Source of the DNA: Candidatus Blautia stercoravium
GTDB taxonomy: Bacteria > Bacillota > Clostridia > Lachnospirales > Lachnospiraceae
Direction: 5' to 3'
DNA: 60,915 nucleotides
Assembly: GCA_019114495.1 (NCBI GenBank)
Contig: DXFK01000198.1
Location: 1-60,915 of the forward strand
The notes below the pieces were generated by a model. It saw only the letters and a program-made list of their open reading frames with translations, had not been told where the DNA came from and ran no database searches. The position numbers were made by a program, and so were the translations under genes. Shown here one piece after another: positions 34,054 through 42,793 of the stretch (position 1 is the stretch's first letter; every line of letters starts with the position of its first letter).

Positions 34054-34505
34054 CAGAACAGGAAAAAAGAACTTTAGTGAATCGGGCTTTGGAGGCCAGA
34101 ACCTTTGCGTATGCCCCTTATTCTCATTTTCAGGTAGGGGCGGCGCTACTGACAAAGGAGGGACAGATTTTTACCGGCTGCAATATTGAAAATGCTGCCT
34201 ACAGTCCTACCAACTGTGCGGAACGGACTGCAGTTTTTAAGGCAGTTTCTGAGGGAGTCAGAGCGTTTGCTGCCATTGCCATTGTGGGCGGTATGGAAGG
34301 GGGAGAACCAACAGACTTGACAGCGCCCTGCGGTGTATGCAGGCAGGTGTTTATGGAATTTTGCGAGCCAAAAGAGTTTCGGATTCTTTTGGGAAAAGGC
34401 GACAAAACATGGGAAGAATATACTTTAGAGGAGTTGCTTCCCCTGGGATTTTCGGGAAAAAATCTGGAAATGCCGGAAGAGGAAAGGGAGAGAAATTACG
34501 CATAA
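34050..34505 (+). CDS. cdd: Cytidine deaminase
   Basis: A 151-residue zinc enzyme converting cytidine and deoxycytidine to uridine and deoxyuridine, feeding the phosphorylase gene just upstream. The first Zn Cys and catalytic Glu lie in [11 protein letters not shown], the other two Zn Cys in PCGVCRQVF. The N-terminal SHFQVGAAL segment binds nucleoside. It is a few residues longer than the usual 130-140, with a charged C-terminal tail. The start overlaps udp by 4 bases. Confidence 0.95.
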   Translation: MTEQEKRTLVNRALEARTFAYAPYSHFQVGAALLTKEGQIFTGCNIENAAYSPTNCAERTAVFKAVSEGVRAFAAIAIVGGMEGGEPTDLTAPCGVCRQVFMEFCEPKEFRILLGKGDKTWEEYTLEELLPLGFSGKNLEMPEEERERNYA

Positions 34506-34536
34506 ACTTGGAACCATACAGAAAGGAAGGGTGCAC

Positions 34537-35724
34537 ATGAAGTATCGGAGAATTTTTACTATTGTACTGGATTCCCTGGGAATCGGGGCTATGCCGGATT
34601 CTGAAAAATATGGAGACATTGGGGTAGATACTTTAGGGCATATTGCAGAGCAGAGGGAGCGTTTTCGGATTCCCAATCTGCAGAAACTGGGCATTGCCAA
34701 TCTCCACAAATTGAAGAATATTCCGGAAGCGGAACAGCCAATGGCCTGCTATATGAAACTGCAGGAGAGAAGCTGCGGCAAGGATACCATGACGGGACAC
34801 TGGGAAATGATGGGGCTGCATGTGACAAAGCCTTTTAAAACTTTTACCGAAAACGGCTTTCCGCCGGAACTCATCCGGGAACTGGAACAGCGCACAGGCA
34901 GAACCATTATTGGAAACAAAAGCGCCAGCGGAACAGAAATCTTAGAAGAACTGGCAGAGCAGGAAATCCGGGAAGGGAAACTGATTGTGTATACCTCTGC
35001 GGATTCGGTACTGCAGATTTGCGGCAATGAAGAAACCATGGGACTGGAAACCTTGTACCATTACTGCGAAATAGCCAGAGAACTCACCATGCGGGATGAG
35101 TGGAAGGTGGGACGCGTCATTGCAAGACCTTATACCGGAAAGAAAAAAGGGGAGTTTAAGCGGACGGCAAACCGCCATGATTATGCCTTAAAACCCTATG
35201 GCAAAACGGCTCTGGACAGCTTAAAAGAAGCCGGACTTTCTGTGATTTCCGTGGGAAAGATTTACGATATTTTTGACGGACAGGGACTGACGGAGTCCAA
35301 CAAATCCAAAAGTTCGGTATACGGCATGGAACAGACCATAGACATTGCAAAAAGAGATTTCACAGGGCTGTGTTTTACCAATCTGGTGGATTTTGATGCT
35401 CTGTGGGGACACAGAAGAAATGTCCAGGGATATGCAGAGGAACTGGAGCGTTTTGATGAAAAGCTGGGTGTGCTCCTTTCTGTTCTGCGGAAAGATGATT
35501 TGCTGATTCTTACTGCGGATCACGGCAATGACCCGACGTATACAGGAACAGACCACACCAGAGAACAGGTGCCGTTTCTGGCCTATTCTCCCTCTATGAA
35601 GGAGGGGAAAAATCTGGGTGTCAGTGATACCTTTGCTGTAATTGGCGCTACCATTGCAGACAATTTCGGTGTGGCTATGCCGGAAGGAACCATTGGCACT
35701 TCCCTGTTAAAAGAACTTCTGTAG
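34537..35724 (+). CDS. deoB: Phosphopentomutase
   Basis: A 395-residue alkaline-phosphatase-superfamily enzyme moving phosphate from C1 to C5 of ribose or deoxyribose. Metal-binding motifs are seen at the start ([13 protein letters not shown]), in [12 protein letters not shown] with the phospho-acceptor Thr, and at the end ([19 protein letters not shown]). AAAGGAAGG precedes ATG 34537. It links the phosphorylase product to DeoC. Confidence 0.96.
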   Translation: MKYRRIFTIVLDSLGIGAMPDSEKYGDIGVDTLGHIAEQRERFRIPNLQKLGIANLHKLKNIPEAEQPMACYMKLQERSCGKDTMTGHWEMMGLHVTKPFKTFTENGFPPELIRELEQRTGRTIIGNKSASGTEILEELAEQEIREGKLIVYTSADSVLQICGNEETMGLETLYHYCEIARELTMRDEWKVGRVIARPYTGKKKGEFKRTANRHDYALKPYGKTALDSLKEAGLSVISVGKIYDIFDGQGLTESNKSKSSVYGMEQTIDIAKRDFTGLCFTNLVDFDALWGHRRNVQGYAEELERFDEKLGVLLSVLRKDDLLILTADHGNDPTYTGTDHTREQVPFLAYSPSMKEGKNLGVSDTFAVIGATIADNFGVAMPEGTIGTSLLKELL

Positions 35725-35746
35725 AATGACAAAAGGAGAAGCTTAC

Positions 35747-36394
35747 ATGGAGAAAAGAGAAATTTTAAGCAGACTGGACCATACATTGTTAAAACAGACA
35801 GCCACCTGGGAAGAAATTCGCAGGATTTGTGAAGAAGGAATGAAATGTCAGACCGCGTCGGTGTGTATTCCTCCCTGCTATGTAAAAAGGGCAAAGGAGT
35901 ATGTGCAGGGCAAAGTAAACATCTGCACGGTTATTGGATTTCCAAATGGAAATACCACAATGGCTGTGAAGGTTTTGGAAACCAGAGATGCCGTGGAGAA
36001 CGGTGCAGATGAAATTGATATGGTTATCAATCTGGGTATGGTAAAAGAACGGGATTATGCCCGAGTGCTGGAGGAAATACAGGCTGTGAAGCAGGCCTGC
36101 GGCGGGAAAGTTTTAAAGGTGATTATAGAAACCTGTCTGCTCACAGAAGAGGAAAAACTGGAAATGTGCCGTGTGGTCACTCAGTCTGGTGCAGAATACA
36201 TTAAGACTTCTACCGGATTTTCCACGGGAGGCGCCACTTTTGCAGATGTGAAGCTGCTGCGTAAGTATGTGGGAGAGCAGGTGAAGGTAAAAGCGGCTGG
36301 AGGGATTGCTTCTGTGGAAGACGCGGAGAAATTTCTGGCACTTGGCGCAGACCGTCTGGGTACCAGCAGACTGATAAACTTGTTGGAAAAATAA
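35747..36394 (+). CDS. deoC: Deoxyribose-phosphate aldolase
   Basis: A 215-residue class I aldolase splitting 2-deoxyribose-5-phosphate to acetaldehyde and glyceraldehyde-3-phosphate. The Schiff-base lysine is in [14 protein letters not shown]; the second essential lysine is in VKVKAAGGI; Asp in EIDMVINLG completes the set. I choose ATG 35747 after AAAGGAGAAG. Last gene of the salvage operon; no convincing terminator follows. Confidence 0.95.
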   Translation: MEKREILSRLDHTLLKQTATWEEIRRICEEGMKCQTASVCIPPCYVKRAKEYVQGKVNICTVIGFPNGNTTMAVKVLETRDAVENGADEIDMVINLGMVKERDYARVLEEIQAVKQACGGKVLKVIIETCLLTEEEKLEMCRVVTQSGAEYIKTSTGFSTGGATFADVKLLRKYVGEQVKVKAAGGIASVEDAEKFLALGADRLGTSRLINLLEK

Positions 36395-36419
36395 AATTTT
36401 GTTTTTCTGAAAAAACTGC

Positions 36420-36450
36420 TTGACCTAGAGTGAACTTCAAGGAGTATGCT
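36420..36450 (+). promoter_or_regulatory. MerR-type promoter with 19-base spacer
   Basis: TTGACC (36420-36425) and TATGCT (36445-36450) are 19 bases apart, with an imperfect dyad CCTAGAGT..ACTTCAAGG in the spacer. This is the layout of promoters activated by MerR-family proteins (AdhR/NmlR-like), which often drive aldehyde-detoxifying reductases. Here it precedes a truncated aldo/keto reductase. Confidence 0.6.
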
Positions 36451-36483
36451 GTCCTAAGAAGAGCAGACAGGAGGACAAAAGAG

Positions 36484-36708
36484 ATGATATATAAAGAATT
36501 TCAGGACTTAAAACTTTCTTCCCTGGGTTTTGGCGCTATGCGCCTGCCTACACTGGGAGTTCAGCCGGACGCAGCCATTGATGAGGAAAAAACTGCGGGA
36601 ATGATTGCCCGCGCCATAGAAAAAGGCGTGAATTATTTTGATACGGCTTACGGTTATCACAATGGACAGTCAGAAGTGATATGTGGATTCCTTCTCTACA
36701 GGCTGTGA
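36484..36708 (+). pseudogene. Aldo/keto reductase remnant, N-terminal part only
   Basis: Only 74 residues of a protein that is normally about 330-380. It starts MIYKEFQDLKLSSLGFGAMR and contains the cofactor-site Asp and catalytic Tyr region VNYFDTAYGYHNGQSE; homology stops after SEV and the frame ends at GFLLYRL. ATG 36484 has GGAGGACA upstream. Past the break, 36681-36821 can encode an unrelated-looking 46-residue frame (ending FLLQPVKM) that I do not recognise. A deletion has probably removed the rest of the reductase; the product cannot form the barrel. Confidence 0.82.
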
Positions 36709-36841
36709 TTGAAACAAAATGTACAAGAAAATCCATGACAATAAAAAAACTAACTTATTTTAACCGGAATTTTGATGGGAAAGAAGTCAAGATTTTTCTG
36801 CTGCAGCCTGTCAAAATGTAAAGAAACGGGGGATAAACAAC

Positions 36842-37666
36842 ATGAAAACATGGAGAGAAATCGCAGAACTTACAGGCTTTTCCGGGGAAGTTCTACAGGA
36901 ATTAGAAGAAACAGCAAATCAGACAATGAGAAACCTGCCAAAGGACGGGGACCTGCAGCAGATATTGAAAAATCTCACAGACCCCTTTTGCTGGGAGGAA
37001 GCAAGAAAAGTTTTGAAGAAACTATTGCAGACAGATAAGAAAGGTATGAACATGCTGCTCTGTATGCTGACAGCCTGTGGATATACTTATGAAAAATATG
37101 AAAATCTGGGTATTTCAGAAGAAATTTTTGCAGAAACTATGAAGTGCTTTTGGCGCTTTATTCAGGAACATCAGGTCAGCTATGGCTGTTATGGATTTGA
37201 CCGGGATTTCTGGACAGGCAGACAGCTTTCCCTGCAGTTGTTCCGCCTGGGAGAGCTGGAATATGAGATGTGCACACAGAAGGAAAAAAAGACCATTGCG
37301 GTACATATTCCCTCTGATGCGGACATCAGCAGTGAGAAAGTACAGGAATCTTTACACCAGGCCTGGGAATTTTTTGAAACGTACTATCCAAATTACAGAC
37401 AGGTGCCTTATACCTGTGAATCCTGGCTTTTAAGTCCTGCTTTAAAGGATTTGCTGCCTCCGAATTCCCGAATTTTAAAATTTCAGGCCCTTTTTGAAGT
37501 GGATAAAGTGGATTGGGAATCAGACGCAGTGCTGGAATGGGTTTTCCAGAAAAGGGGAAATTCCCTGGAGGAACTGCCGGAAGATACTTCTTTGCAGAGA
37601 AAAATGAAAGCCTGTCTTTTGGACGGGGGAAAAGTAGGAGAAGCTTTTGGATACCTGAAAGTATAG
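36842..37666 (+). CDS. Acyltransferase-like protein (GNAT-like C-terminal type)
   Basis: A 274-residue cytoplasmic protein. It resembles the clostridial acyltransferase-domain proteins with an N-terminal helical region (WREIAELTGFSGEVLQELEE) and a GNAT-like C-terminal part (IAVHIPSDADISSEKV, YTCESWLLSPALKDLLP). My family call is from memory of these motifs. GGGGG sits 9 bases before the ATG. A TAG ends it, after which the same frame stays open for 55 more codons. Substrate unknown. Confidence 0.6.
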   Translation: MKTWREIAELTGFSGEVLQELEETANQTMRNLPKDGDLQQILKNLTDPFCWEEARKVLKKLLQTDKKGMNMLLCMLTACGYTYEKYENLGISEEIFAETMKCFWRFIQEHQVSYGCYGFDRDFWTGRQLSLQLFRLGELEYEMCTQKEKKTIAVHIPSDADISSEKVQESLHQAWEFFETYYPNYRQVPYTCESWLLSPALKDLLPPNSRILKFQALFEVDKVDWESDAVLEWVFQKRGNSLEELPEDTSLQRKMKACLLDGGKVGEAFGYLKV

Positions 37667-37834
37667 AATGCAGGAGAAAAAGCAAAGACTGCAGAAGAAG
37701 TGGGCGCCTGCGCCGTTAGGGCTCTGGAGAGGATTCCGGCTGAGATACGGGCTGCTGGTGGTGCGGCCTTTTATCCCGAACTGGATACAGATAACAGAAT
37801 TCATGAATTATTTTTAAAGGAGTGCAGAACATGA
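37667..37834 (+). other. Open in-frame segment between the acyltransferase-like gene and lysR
   Basis: After the TAG at 37664-37666 the same frame runs 55 sense codons and stops at a TGA that overlaps the lysR ATG as ATGA. The translation looks coding ([20 protein letters not shown], then [16 protein letters not shown]) but matches no family I can name. It may be the 3' remnant of a lost gene, or a readthrough tail. No convincing ribosome site for an independent start was found. Confidence 0.4.
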
Positions 37835-38751
37835 CACTGACACAGTTGCATTATCTGATTACCATAGCGGAAACAAAATCATTGAACAAAGCGGCAGAAC
37901 TTTTATACGTTTCACAGCCTTCGCTGACCAATGCCATGAAGGAACTGGAAAAGGAGCTGGGACTGATACTTCTCTATCGGGGCGGCAAAGGTGTAGCGCT
38001 GACTAATGACGGTGCGGAATTTCTGCTTCACGCGAAAGAAATTTATGACCAATATGAAGCTGTGGTACAGAAATACAGCAAAAACGGAAGCTACCGAAAG
38101 AAATTCGGGGTTTCTACCCAGCATTATTCCTTTGCGGTGAAAGCCTTTGTGGATATGGCGAAAGAATTTGATATGTCCAAATACGAGTTTGCTATCCGGG
38201 AAACCGAGACCAGAAAGGTGCTCAGTGATGTCAGCACCTTGCGAAGTGAAATCGGTGTCCTGTATCTTTCTGACTTTAACCGGAAGGCTATGGAAAAAAT
38301 GATGAAAACCGCAAGCCTGGAATTTCATCATCTGATTTCCTGCGGGGCTTATGTATACCTGTGGAAACAGCACCCTCTGGCAAAGGAAACCTCCATAAGA
38401 TTTGAGCAGCTCAGCGGCTACCCTTGTCTGTCGTTTGAACAGGGAGAGAACAGCTCCTTCTATTTTGCGGAAGAAATTCTTTCCACCAATGAATATGCCC
38501 AAATTATCAAAGCCAATGACCGGGCCACCATGCTGAATCTTATGGTGGGGCTCAACGGCTACACTCTCTGCTCCGGGATTATCTGCGAGGAATTAAACGG
38601 AGGTGATTATGTGGCGATTCCCTTTGAAGGGGACGAAGAAAACCAGGACAGTGTTATGGAAATCGGCTATATTACGAGAAAAAACATGGTGCTCAGTGAA
38701 ATGGGGGAAACGTATATAGAAGCCATTAAGAAATATTTGAATATAGAATAA
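37831..38751 (+). CDS. LysR-family transcriptional regulator of the sulfotransferase module
   Basis: A 306-residue regulator with N-terminal winged helix ([43 protein letters not shown]) and a C-terminal periplasmic-binding-like effector domain. AAAGGAG is 8 bases ahead of ATG 37831. It lies upstream of, and in the same direction as, a thioredoxin reductase-thioredoxin-sulfotransferase-ABC operon, separated by a terminator and a promoter with a LysR-type dyad, so it most likely controls that operon. A sulfur compound as effector is inference. Confidence 0.9.
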   Translation: MTLTQLHYLITIAETKSLNKAAELLYVSQPSLTNAMKELEKELGLILLYRGGKGVALTNDGAEFLLHAKEIYDQYEAVVQKYSKNGSYRKKFGVSTQHYSFAVKAFVDMAKEFDMSKYEFAIRETETRKVLSDVSTLRSEIGVLYLSDFNRKAMEKMMKTASLEFHHLISCGAYVYLWKQHPLAKETSIRFEQLSGYPCLSFEQGENSSFYFAEEILSTNEYAQIIKANDRATMLNLMVGLNGYTLCSGIICEELNGGDYVAIPFEGDEENQDSVMEIGYITRKNMVLSEMGETYIEAIKKYLNIE

Positions 38752-38784
38752 TACAGAATACATACAAGAAAAAGGAATCCTACA

Positions 38785-38834
38785 AAAAAGGACAGTTCCA
38801 AACCTCAGGACAGAGGTGAGAACTGTCTTTTTTG
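38785..38834 (+). terminator. Terminator after lysR
   Basis: Arms AAAAAAGGACAGTTCC and GAACTGTCTTTTTT around a CCTC-rich loop. It is flanked by both A and T runs. Confidence 0.88.
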
Positions 38835-38850
38835 CTTATAAATACAAACT

Positions 38851-38904
38851 ATTACTCATAATGCATATTTTTTATTTGACGGATTAGTTTTCCTGTGATA
38901 TCCT
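38851..38904 (+). promoter_or_regulatory. Promoter and LysR-type box of the sulfotransferase operon
   Basis: TTGACG (38876-38881), a 17-base spacer and TATCCT (38899-38904) form a promoter. About 54 bases before the expected start point lies ATTACTCATAAT (38851-38862), an ATTA-N4-TAAT dyad in the position and T-N11-A style expected for a LysR activator. Confidence 0.55.
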
Positions 38905-39010
38905 TTCAAATATCATATTTCCTAGCTAAATAGTATGAAAACTAGGATAATGAGAAGCAGACAGCAGAAAAAGTTTTTTTCAGAGAACCGAACAGAAAGG
39001 TGGACAGCAG

Positions 39011-39937
39011 ATGGGAGAAAAAATACCGGATTTGCTTATTATCGGCAGCGGTCCGGCAGGACTGACAGCAGGAATTTATGCCAGAAGAGCCAACCTGACC
39101 GTGCAGATAGTGGAGAAGGAATACAGAGGAACCGGACAGATTGCAGACAGTGGCCGAGTGGACAATTACCCGGGACTTCCGGGAATTGTGGGATACGAAC
39201 TGGGAGAGCAGTTTCGGCAACATGCCAAAAGCTGTGGAGTTTCTTTTACAGAAGGAGAAGCCGGAAAGCTTTGGAGTGACGAAGGCAAGTGGAAATGCCG
39301 CCTGGAGGATGGAAGAGTTCTGGAATCCAGAGCTATTATCTATGCAGCCGGTACGGTACACAGGCAGCTGCGCATACCGGGAGAACAGCAGTTTTTCGGA
39401 AAAGGGGTTCACGTCTGTGTATTGTGTGACGGAGCTTTTTATAAAGACCGGGTGGCAGCAGTCATTGGCGGCGGAGACAGTGCTGTAGACGCAGCCCTGT
39501 ATCTGGCAGGAATCTGTAAAAAGGTGCTGCTCCTTCACCGAAGAGAAGACTTCCGGGCTGCTAAGTCCTCCGTCCTTCGGGCAGAAGCAGAAGAAAACAT
39601 CGAAATTCTCAGAAATACCGTAGTCAGCAAAATAGAGGGAACCCACAAGGCAGAGGCCATATGGACTCAGGACAACAGACGGCTTCCGGTGGACGGTATT
39701 TTTGTAGAAATCGGGCAGATACCACGCACGGAGATTCTGAGAGAGCTTGCGGTGACAGACGAAGATGGGTACATACAGGCTGACGAAACAGGAAGAACAG
39801 CCCTGAAAGGTTTTTACGGAGCCGGAGATGTGCGAACCAAAAGCCTGCGTCAGGTGATTACGGCAGCGGCAGACGGAGCCAATGCAGCCGTTCTGGCAGC
39901 AGAAGATTTGAGGCGAACAGTAGAGAAAGAGGTGTAA
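39011..39937 (+). CDS. Thioredoxin reductase-like flavoprotein
   Basis: A 308-residue FAD/NAD(P)H disulfide reductase: FAD site IIGSGPAGLTAGIYARRA, pyridine-nucleotide site VIGGGDSAVDAALYLA, C-terminal FAD segment GFYGAGDVR. The redox pair is CVLCDGAFY rather than the usual CATCDG. AAAGGTGG precedes the ATG. The next gene, 2 bases on, encodes a thioredoxin that is also unusual in its active site, suggesting a dedicated pair. First gene of the LysR-linked operon, so probably not the housekeeping TrxB. Confidence 0.9.
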   Translation: MGEKIPDLLIIGSGPAGLTAGIYARRANLTVQIVEKEYRGTGQIADSGRVDNYPGLPGIVGYELGEQFRQHAKSCGVSFTEGEAGKLWSDEGKWKCRLEDGRVLESRAIIYAAGTVHRQLRIPGEQQFFGKGVHVCVLCDGAFYKDRVAAVIGGGDSAVDAALYLAGICKKVLLLHRREDFRAAKSSVLRAEAEENIEILRNTVVSKIEGTHKAEAIWTQDNRRLPVDGIFVEIGQIPRTEILRELAVTDEDGYIQADETGRTALKGFYGAGDVRTKSLRQVITAAADGANAAVLAAEDLRRTVEKEV

Positions 39938-39939
39938 AA

Positions 39940-40251
39940 ATGCAGGAATTAAATCAGAAAACATTTGAAGAGAAAACTCAATCCGGGGAAGGGGCAGCAA
40001 TTCTTTTTTACTCCCCCACTTGCGCTCATTGTAAAAGGACGGAGGCAGGTATAGAGGAGCTGGAGGTCGAAGGAGTACAGACATTTTTCGGAAAAGTGGA
40101 CATTACGGCAGAGCCGGAACTGGCCTCCCGGTGGGATATACAGGTGCTGCCAACCCTTTTGTTTTTCCGGGATGGAGCGGTGAAAGACAAAAAAACAGGT
40201 TTTACACATAAATTAATCATAAATGAAGCAGTCAAAAAATTGAGTGAATAA
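39940..40251 (+). CDS. Thioredoxin-like protein with CAHC active site
   Basis: A 103-residue thioredoxin fold: active site FYSPTCAHCKRTE, cis-proline in QVLPTLLFF, and a VDI strand. The CAHC motif replaces the usual CGPC and should alter redox potential. It sits between its presumed reductase and the sulfotransferase-like gene, so it may deliver electrons to, or keep reduced, a protein of this module. Confidence 0.9.
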   Translation: MQELNQKTFEEKTQSGEGAAILFYSPTCAHCKRTEAGIEELEVEGVQTFFGKVDITAEPELASRWDIQVLPTLLFFRDGAVKDKKTGFTHKLIINEAVKKLSE

Positions 40252-40267
40252 ACGGAGGTAGAGAAAG

Positions 40268-41770
40268 ATGGGCTATCCAAGTGTGTTCCCTACAGGAACA
40301 ATTTTATACGATAAAGAAAAAGCATGGAATGGATATACAATATTCCCTTCCGGAAGAGGTGCTCTGCTGCTCGACATGAACGGCAATGAGGTACAGCGGT
40401 GGGCAGGACTTGGGGGATTCCCCAATAAAATTCTCCCCGGAGGTTATGTTATGGGAACCACAGGAACACGTTCGGGAAAATATGCTTATCAGGACCAGAT
40501 AGATTTGGTGCAGGTGGACTGGGAAGGCAAAATCGTGTGGAAATTCCGCAATACGGAACTGATTTCGGATCCAGGTATGGAAGAACCGGAATATCAGGCA
40601 AGACAACATCACGACTATCAGAGAGAAGGTTCCTCTGTGGGTTATTATTATCCCGGCGGAGAGCCCAGAATAGACGGGGGGAACACCCTTATTTTGACCC
40701 ATGAAAACGTATACAACCATGAGATTTCAGATAAAAGGCTCATTGACGACAAGATTATTGAGGTGGACTGGGAAGGAAATATCCTATGGAGTTGGAGAGC
40801 CAGCGACCATTTTGAAGAAATGGGCTTTGACGAAGCAGCCAAAAACGTTTTGTTCCGCAATCCGGGACTTCACGAAGAAGCAGGAGGCGACTGGCTGCAC
40901 ATCAATAGTATGTCAACGCTGGGAGAAAATAAATGGTACGACGGGGGAGATGAACGCTTTCATCCGGATAATATTATTTTTGATGCCAGAAATGCCAATA
41001 TTCTTGGAATTATCAGCAAGGCGACCGGAGAGGTTGTCTGGAGACTGGGACCGGATTTTAACGAAAGTGAAGCTACCAGAAAGCTGGGCTGGATTATCGG
41101 ACAGCACCATCTACACATGATACCAAAAGGTCTTCCGGGAGAAGGCGACTTGCTGGTGTTTGACAACGGCGGGGAAGGCGGTTACGGAAATCCCAATCCC
41201 GGTGCGGTAACCGGTGTGAATAATGCCAGAAGAGATTATTCTCGTGTGCTGCAGTTCAACCCGGTCACACTGGAGATTACTTGGCAGTATACGCCTTTGG
41301 AAGCGGGATTTCTGCTGTTTACCGATGCTTCCAAGTTTTACAGCTCCTATATCAGCTCCGCACAGAGACTGCCCAACGGAAATACATTGATTACAGAAGG
41401 CTCGGATGGACGAATCATAGAAGTCACTCCAGAATATGAAATTGTATGGGAATATATAAATCCTTATTTCAATAAGCTGGCAGGAAACTTTACCAACAAT
41501 ATGGTTTACCGTGCTTACCGGGTGCCTTATGAGTGGGTTCCCCAGTTGGAAAAACCGGAGGAAATGTCTATTCTGCCTCTGGATGTGGAGACTTTCCGGG
41601 TGCCGGGTTCTCCGGTGGGAAAAGATAACGGGAAAGTAACCATTGTGGAAGGAGTAGACCCCAATAAAAATCCGAAAACAGGCAGCAAGGATGAGGAAGA
41701 CGAAGACGAGAGAATTGATTTTTGCGTAGCTTCTATTAAAAAGAGCGATTTAACGAAAAAGAAGGAGTAG
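40268..41770 (+). CDS. Arylsulfate sulfotransferase-like protein, cytosolic (ASST family)
   Basis: A 500-residue beta-propeller protein of the arylsulfotransferase family, with repeated strands of the form VDWEGKIVW, VDWEGNILWSW and GEVVWRLGPD. Conserved His segments are RQHHDYQ, LTHENVYNHE, DWLHINSM and GQHHLHMIP; one of these should supply the sulfate-accepting His. Unlike E. coli AssT it has no signal peptide and only one Cys, in the acidic C-terminal tail, so no structural disulfide is possible. GGAGGTAGAGAA precedes the start. It would move sulfate between phenolic compounds in the cytosol, with the ABC importer bringing in substrate; both are inference. Confidence 0.82.
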   Translation: MGYPSVFPTGTILYDKEKAWNGYTIFPSGRGALLLDMNGNEVQRWAGLGGFPNKILPGGYVMGTTGTRSGKYAYQDQIDLVQVDWEGKIVWKFRNTELISDPGMEEPEYQARQHHDYQREGSSVGYYYPGGEPRIDGGNTLILTHENVYNHEISDKRLIDDKIIEVDWEGNILWSWRASDHFEEMGFDEAAKNVLFRNPGLHEEAGGDWLHINSMSTLGENKWYDGGDERFHPDNIIFDARNANILGIISKATGEVVWRLGPDFNESEATRKLGWIIGQHHLHMIPKGLPGEGDLLVFDNGGEGGYGNPNPGAVTGVNNARRDYSRVLQFNPVTLEITWQYTPLEAGFLLFTDASKFYSSYISSAQRLPNGNTLITEGSDGRIIEVTPEYEIVWEYINPYFNKLAGNFTNNMVYRAYRVPYEWVPQLEKPEEMSILPLDVETFRVPGSPVGKDNGKVTIVEGVDPNKNPKTGSKDEEDEDERIDFCVASIKKSDLTKKKE

Positions 41771-41773
41771 AGT

Positions 41774-42769
41774 ATGAAGAAGAAAGCATTGGTTTTTATT
41801 TTGACAGGAGCAGCAGTACTGGCCCTTTCAGGCTGCGGAGGCACAGAGCAAAAGGTTTCCGGAAACGGACTGACCACAGTCCGCGCCGCCGTGATGACAA
41901 ATGGTGCGCAGCACTGGATTGCAGCCGTGGGAGAGGAAGAAGGTATTTTTCAAAAATATGGGATAAAACTGGAAACATCAGAATTTGCGGCAGGTATCAA
42001 TACGGTGGATGCCGTTGTAACCGGACAGGCAGATGTGGGTAATCTGGCAGACTACGCGCTGGTAAACCGCATTGGAAGTACACAGGATAAAAATCTTCGT
42101 ATTCTCAGCCGCATCAGTTCCGGAACGGGGGGAGCCCTTTATGTAGACAGAAGTAAGGTAAAAAGCCTGGAAGACCTGGCAGGACAGCCCTTTGCCACAC
42201 AGCCTGGAACGGTATGGGACTTCTGGAATGCGAAAACTTATGAAAAAGCAGGCATAGGGGAAACAGAACAAAAACTGGTCAAGGTGGACAGTGCAGCCTC
42301 GGCCGTGGCTCTGATGACAACAGGGCAGGCAGCGGCCTTCTGGGCAAGCGGTGCCAATGCGGCAAAGCTGGAGAAAGGCGGACTTGAAAAACTTCTGACG
42401 CTGAAGGACTTGAGCCTTGCGGTGGATTCCTATTATATTACCACGGCCTCTTTTATCAAAGAGCATGAGGATGTGGCGGAAAACTATCTGAAGGCTTCCA
42501 AAGAAACGGTTGACTGGATATATTCCCATGAGGAGGAAGCGGCGGAAGTGGTTTCGGACAAGCTGGGAACATCAAAGGAACAGTTTCTGTCAGAACTTCA
42601 GGATACCAATCTGACCATAGATTATTCTGAAGCAACCAAAAAGCATTTGGAGGACATCAAAGCCTGGGCAGTTGCAAAGGGGAATTTTAAGGATTATGAA
42701 CTGTCAGATTTTACGGATTTAGAGCCCCTTCGGGCAGCGCTGCCTGACGCCGAAGCAGCGGAAGAATAA
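41774..42769 (+). CDS. ABC substrate-binding lipoprotein, sulfonate/nitrate/taurine type
   Basis: A 331-residue lipoprotein: signal peptide with lipobox LALSGCGG (Cys about residue 21), then an SsuA/TauA-like binding domain (TVRAAVMTNGAQHWIAAVGEEEGIFQKYG; VVTGQADVGNLADYALVNR). It starts 3 bases after the sulfotransferase-like gene. Binding of aryl sulfates or sulfonates is inferred from that linkage. Confidence 0.88.
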   Translation: MKKKALVFILTGAAVLALSGCGGTEQKVSGNGLTTVRAAVMTNGAQHWIAAVGEEEGIFQKYGIKLETSEFAAGINTVDAVVTGQADVGNLADYALVNRIGSTQDKNLRILSRISSGTGGALYVDRSKVKSLEDLAGQPFATQPGTVWDFWNAKTYEKAGIGETEQKLVKVDSAASAVALMTTGQAAAFWASGANAAKLEKGGLEKLLTLKDLSLAVDSYYITTASFIKEHEDVAENYLKASKETVDWIYSHEEEAAEVVSDKLGTSKEQFLSELQDTNLTIDYSEATKKHLEDIKAWAVAKGNFKDYELSDFTDLEPLRAALPDAEAAEE

Positions 42770-42793
42770 GAAAAGCAATGGGAGGAAACAGGT

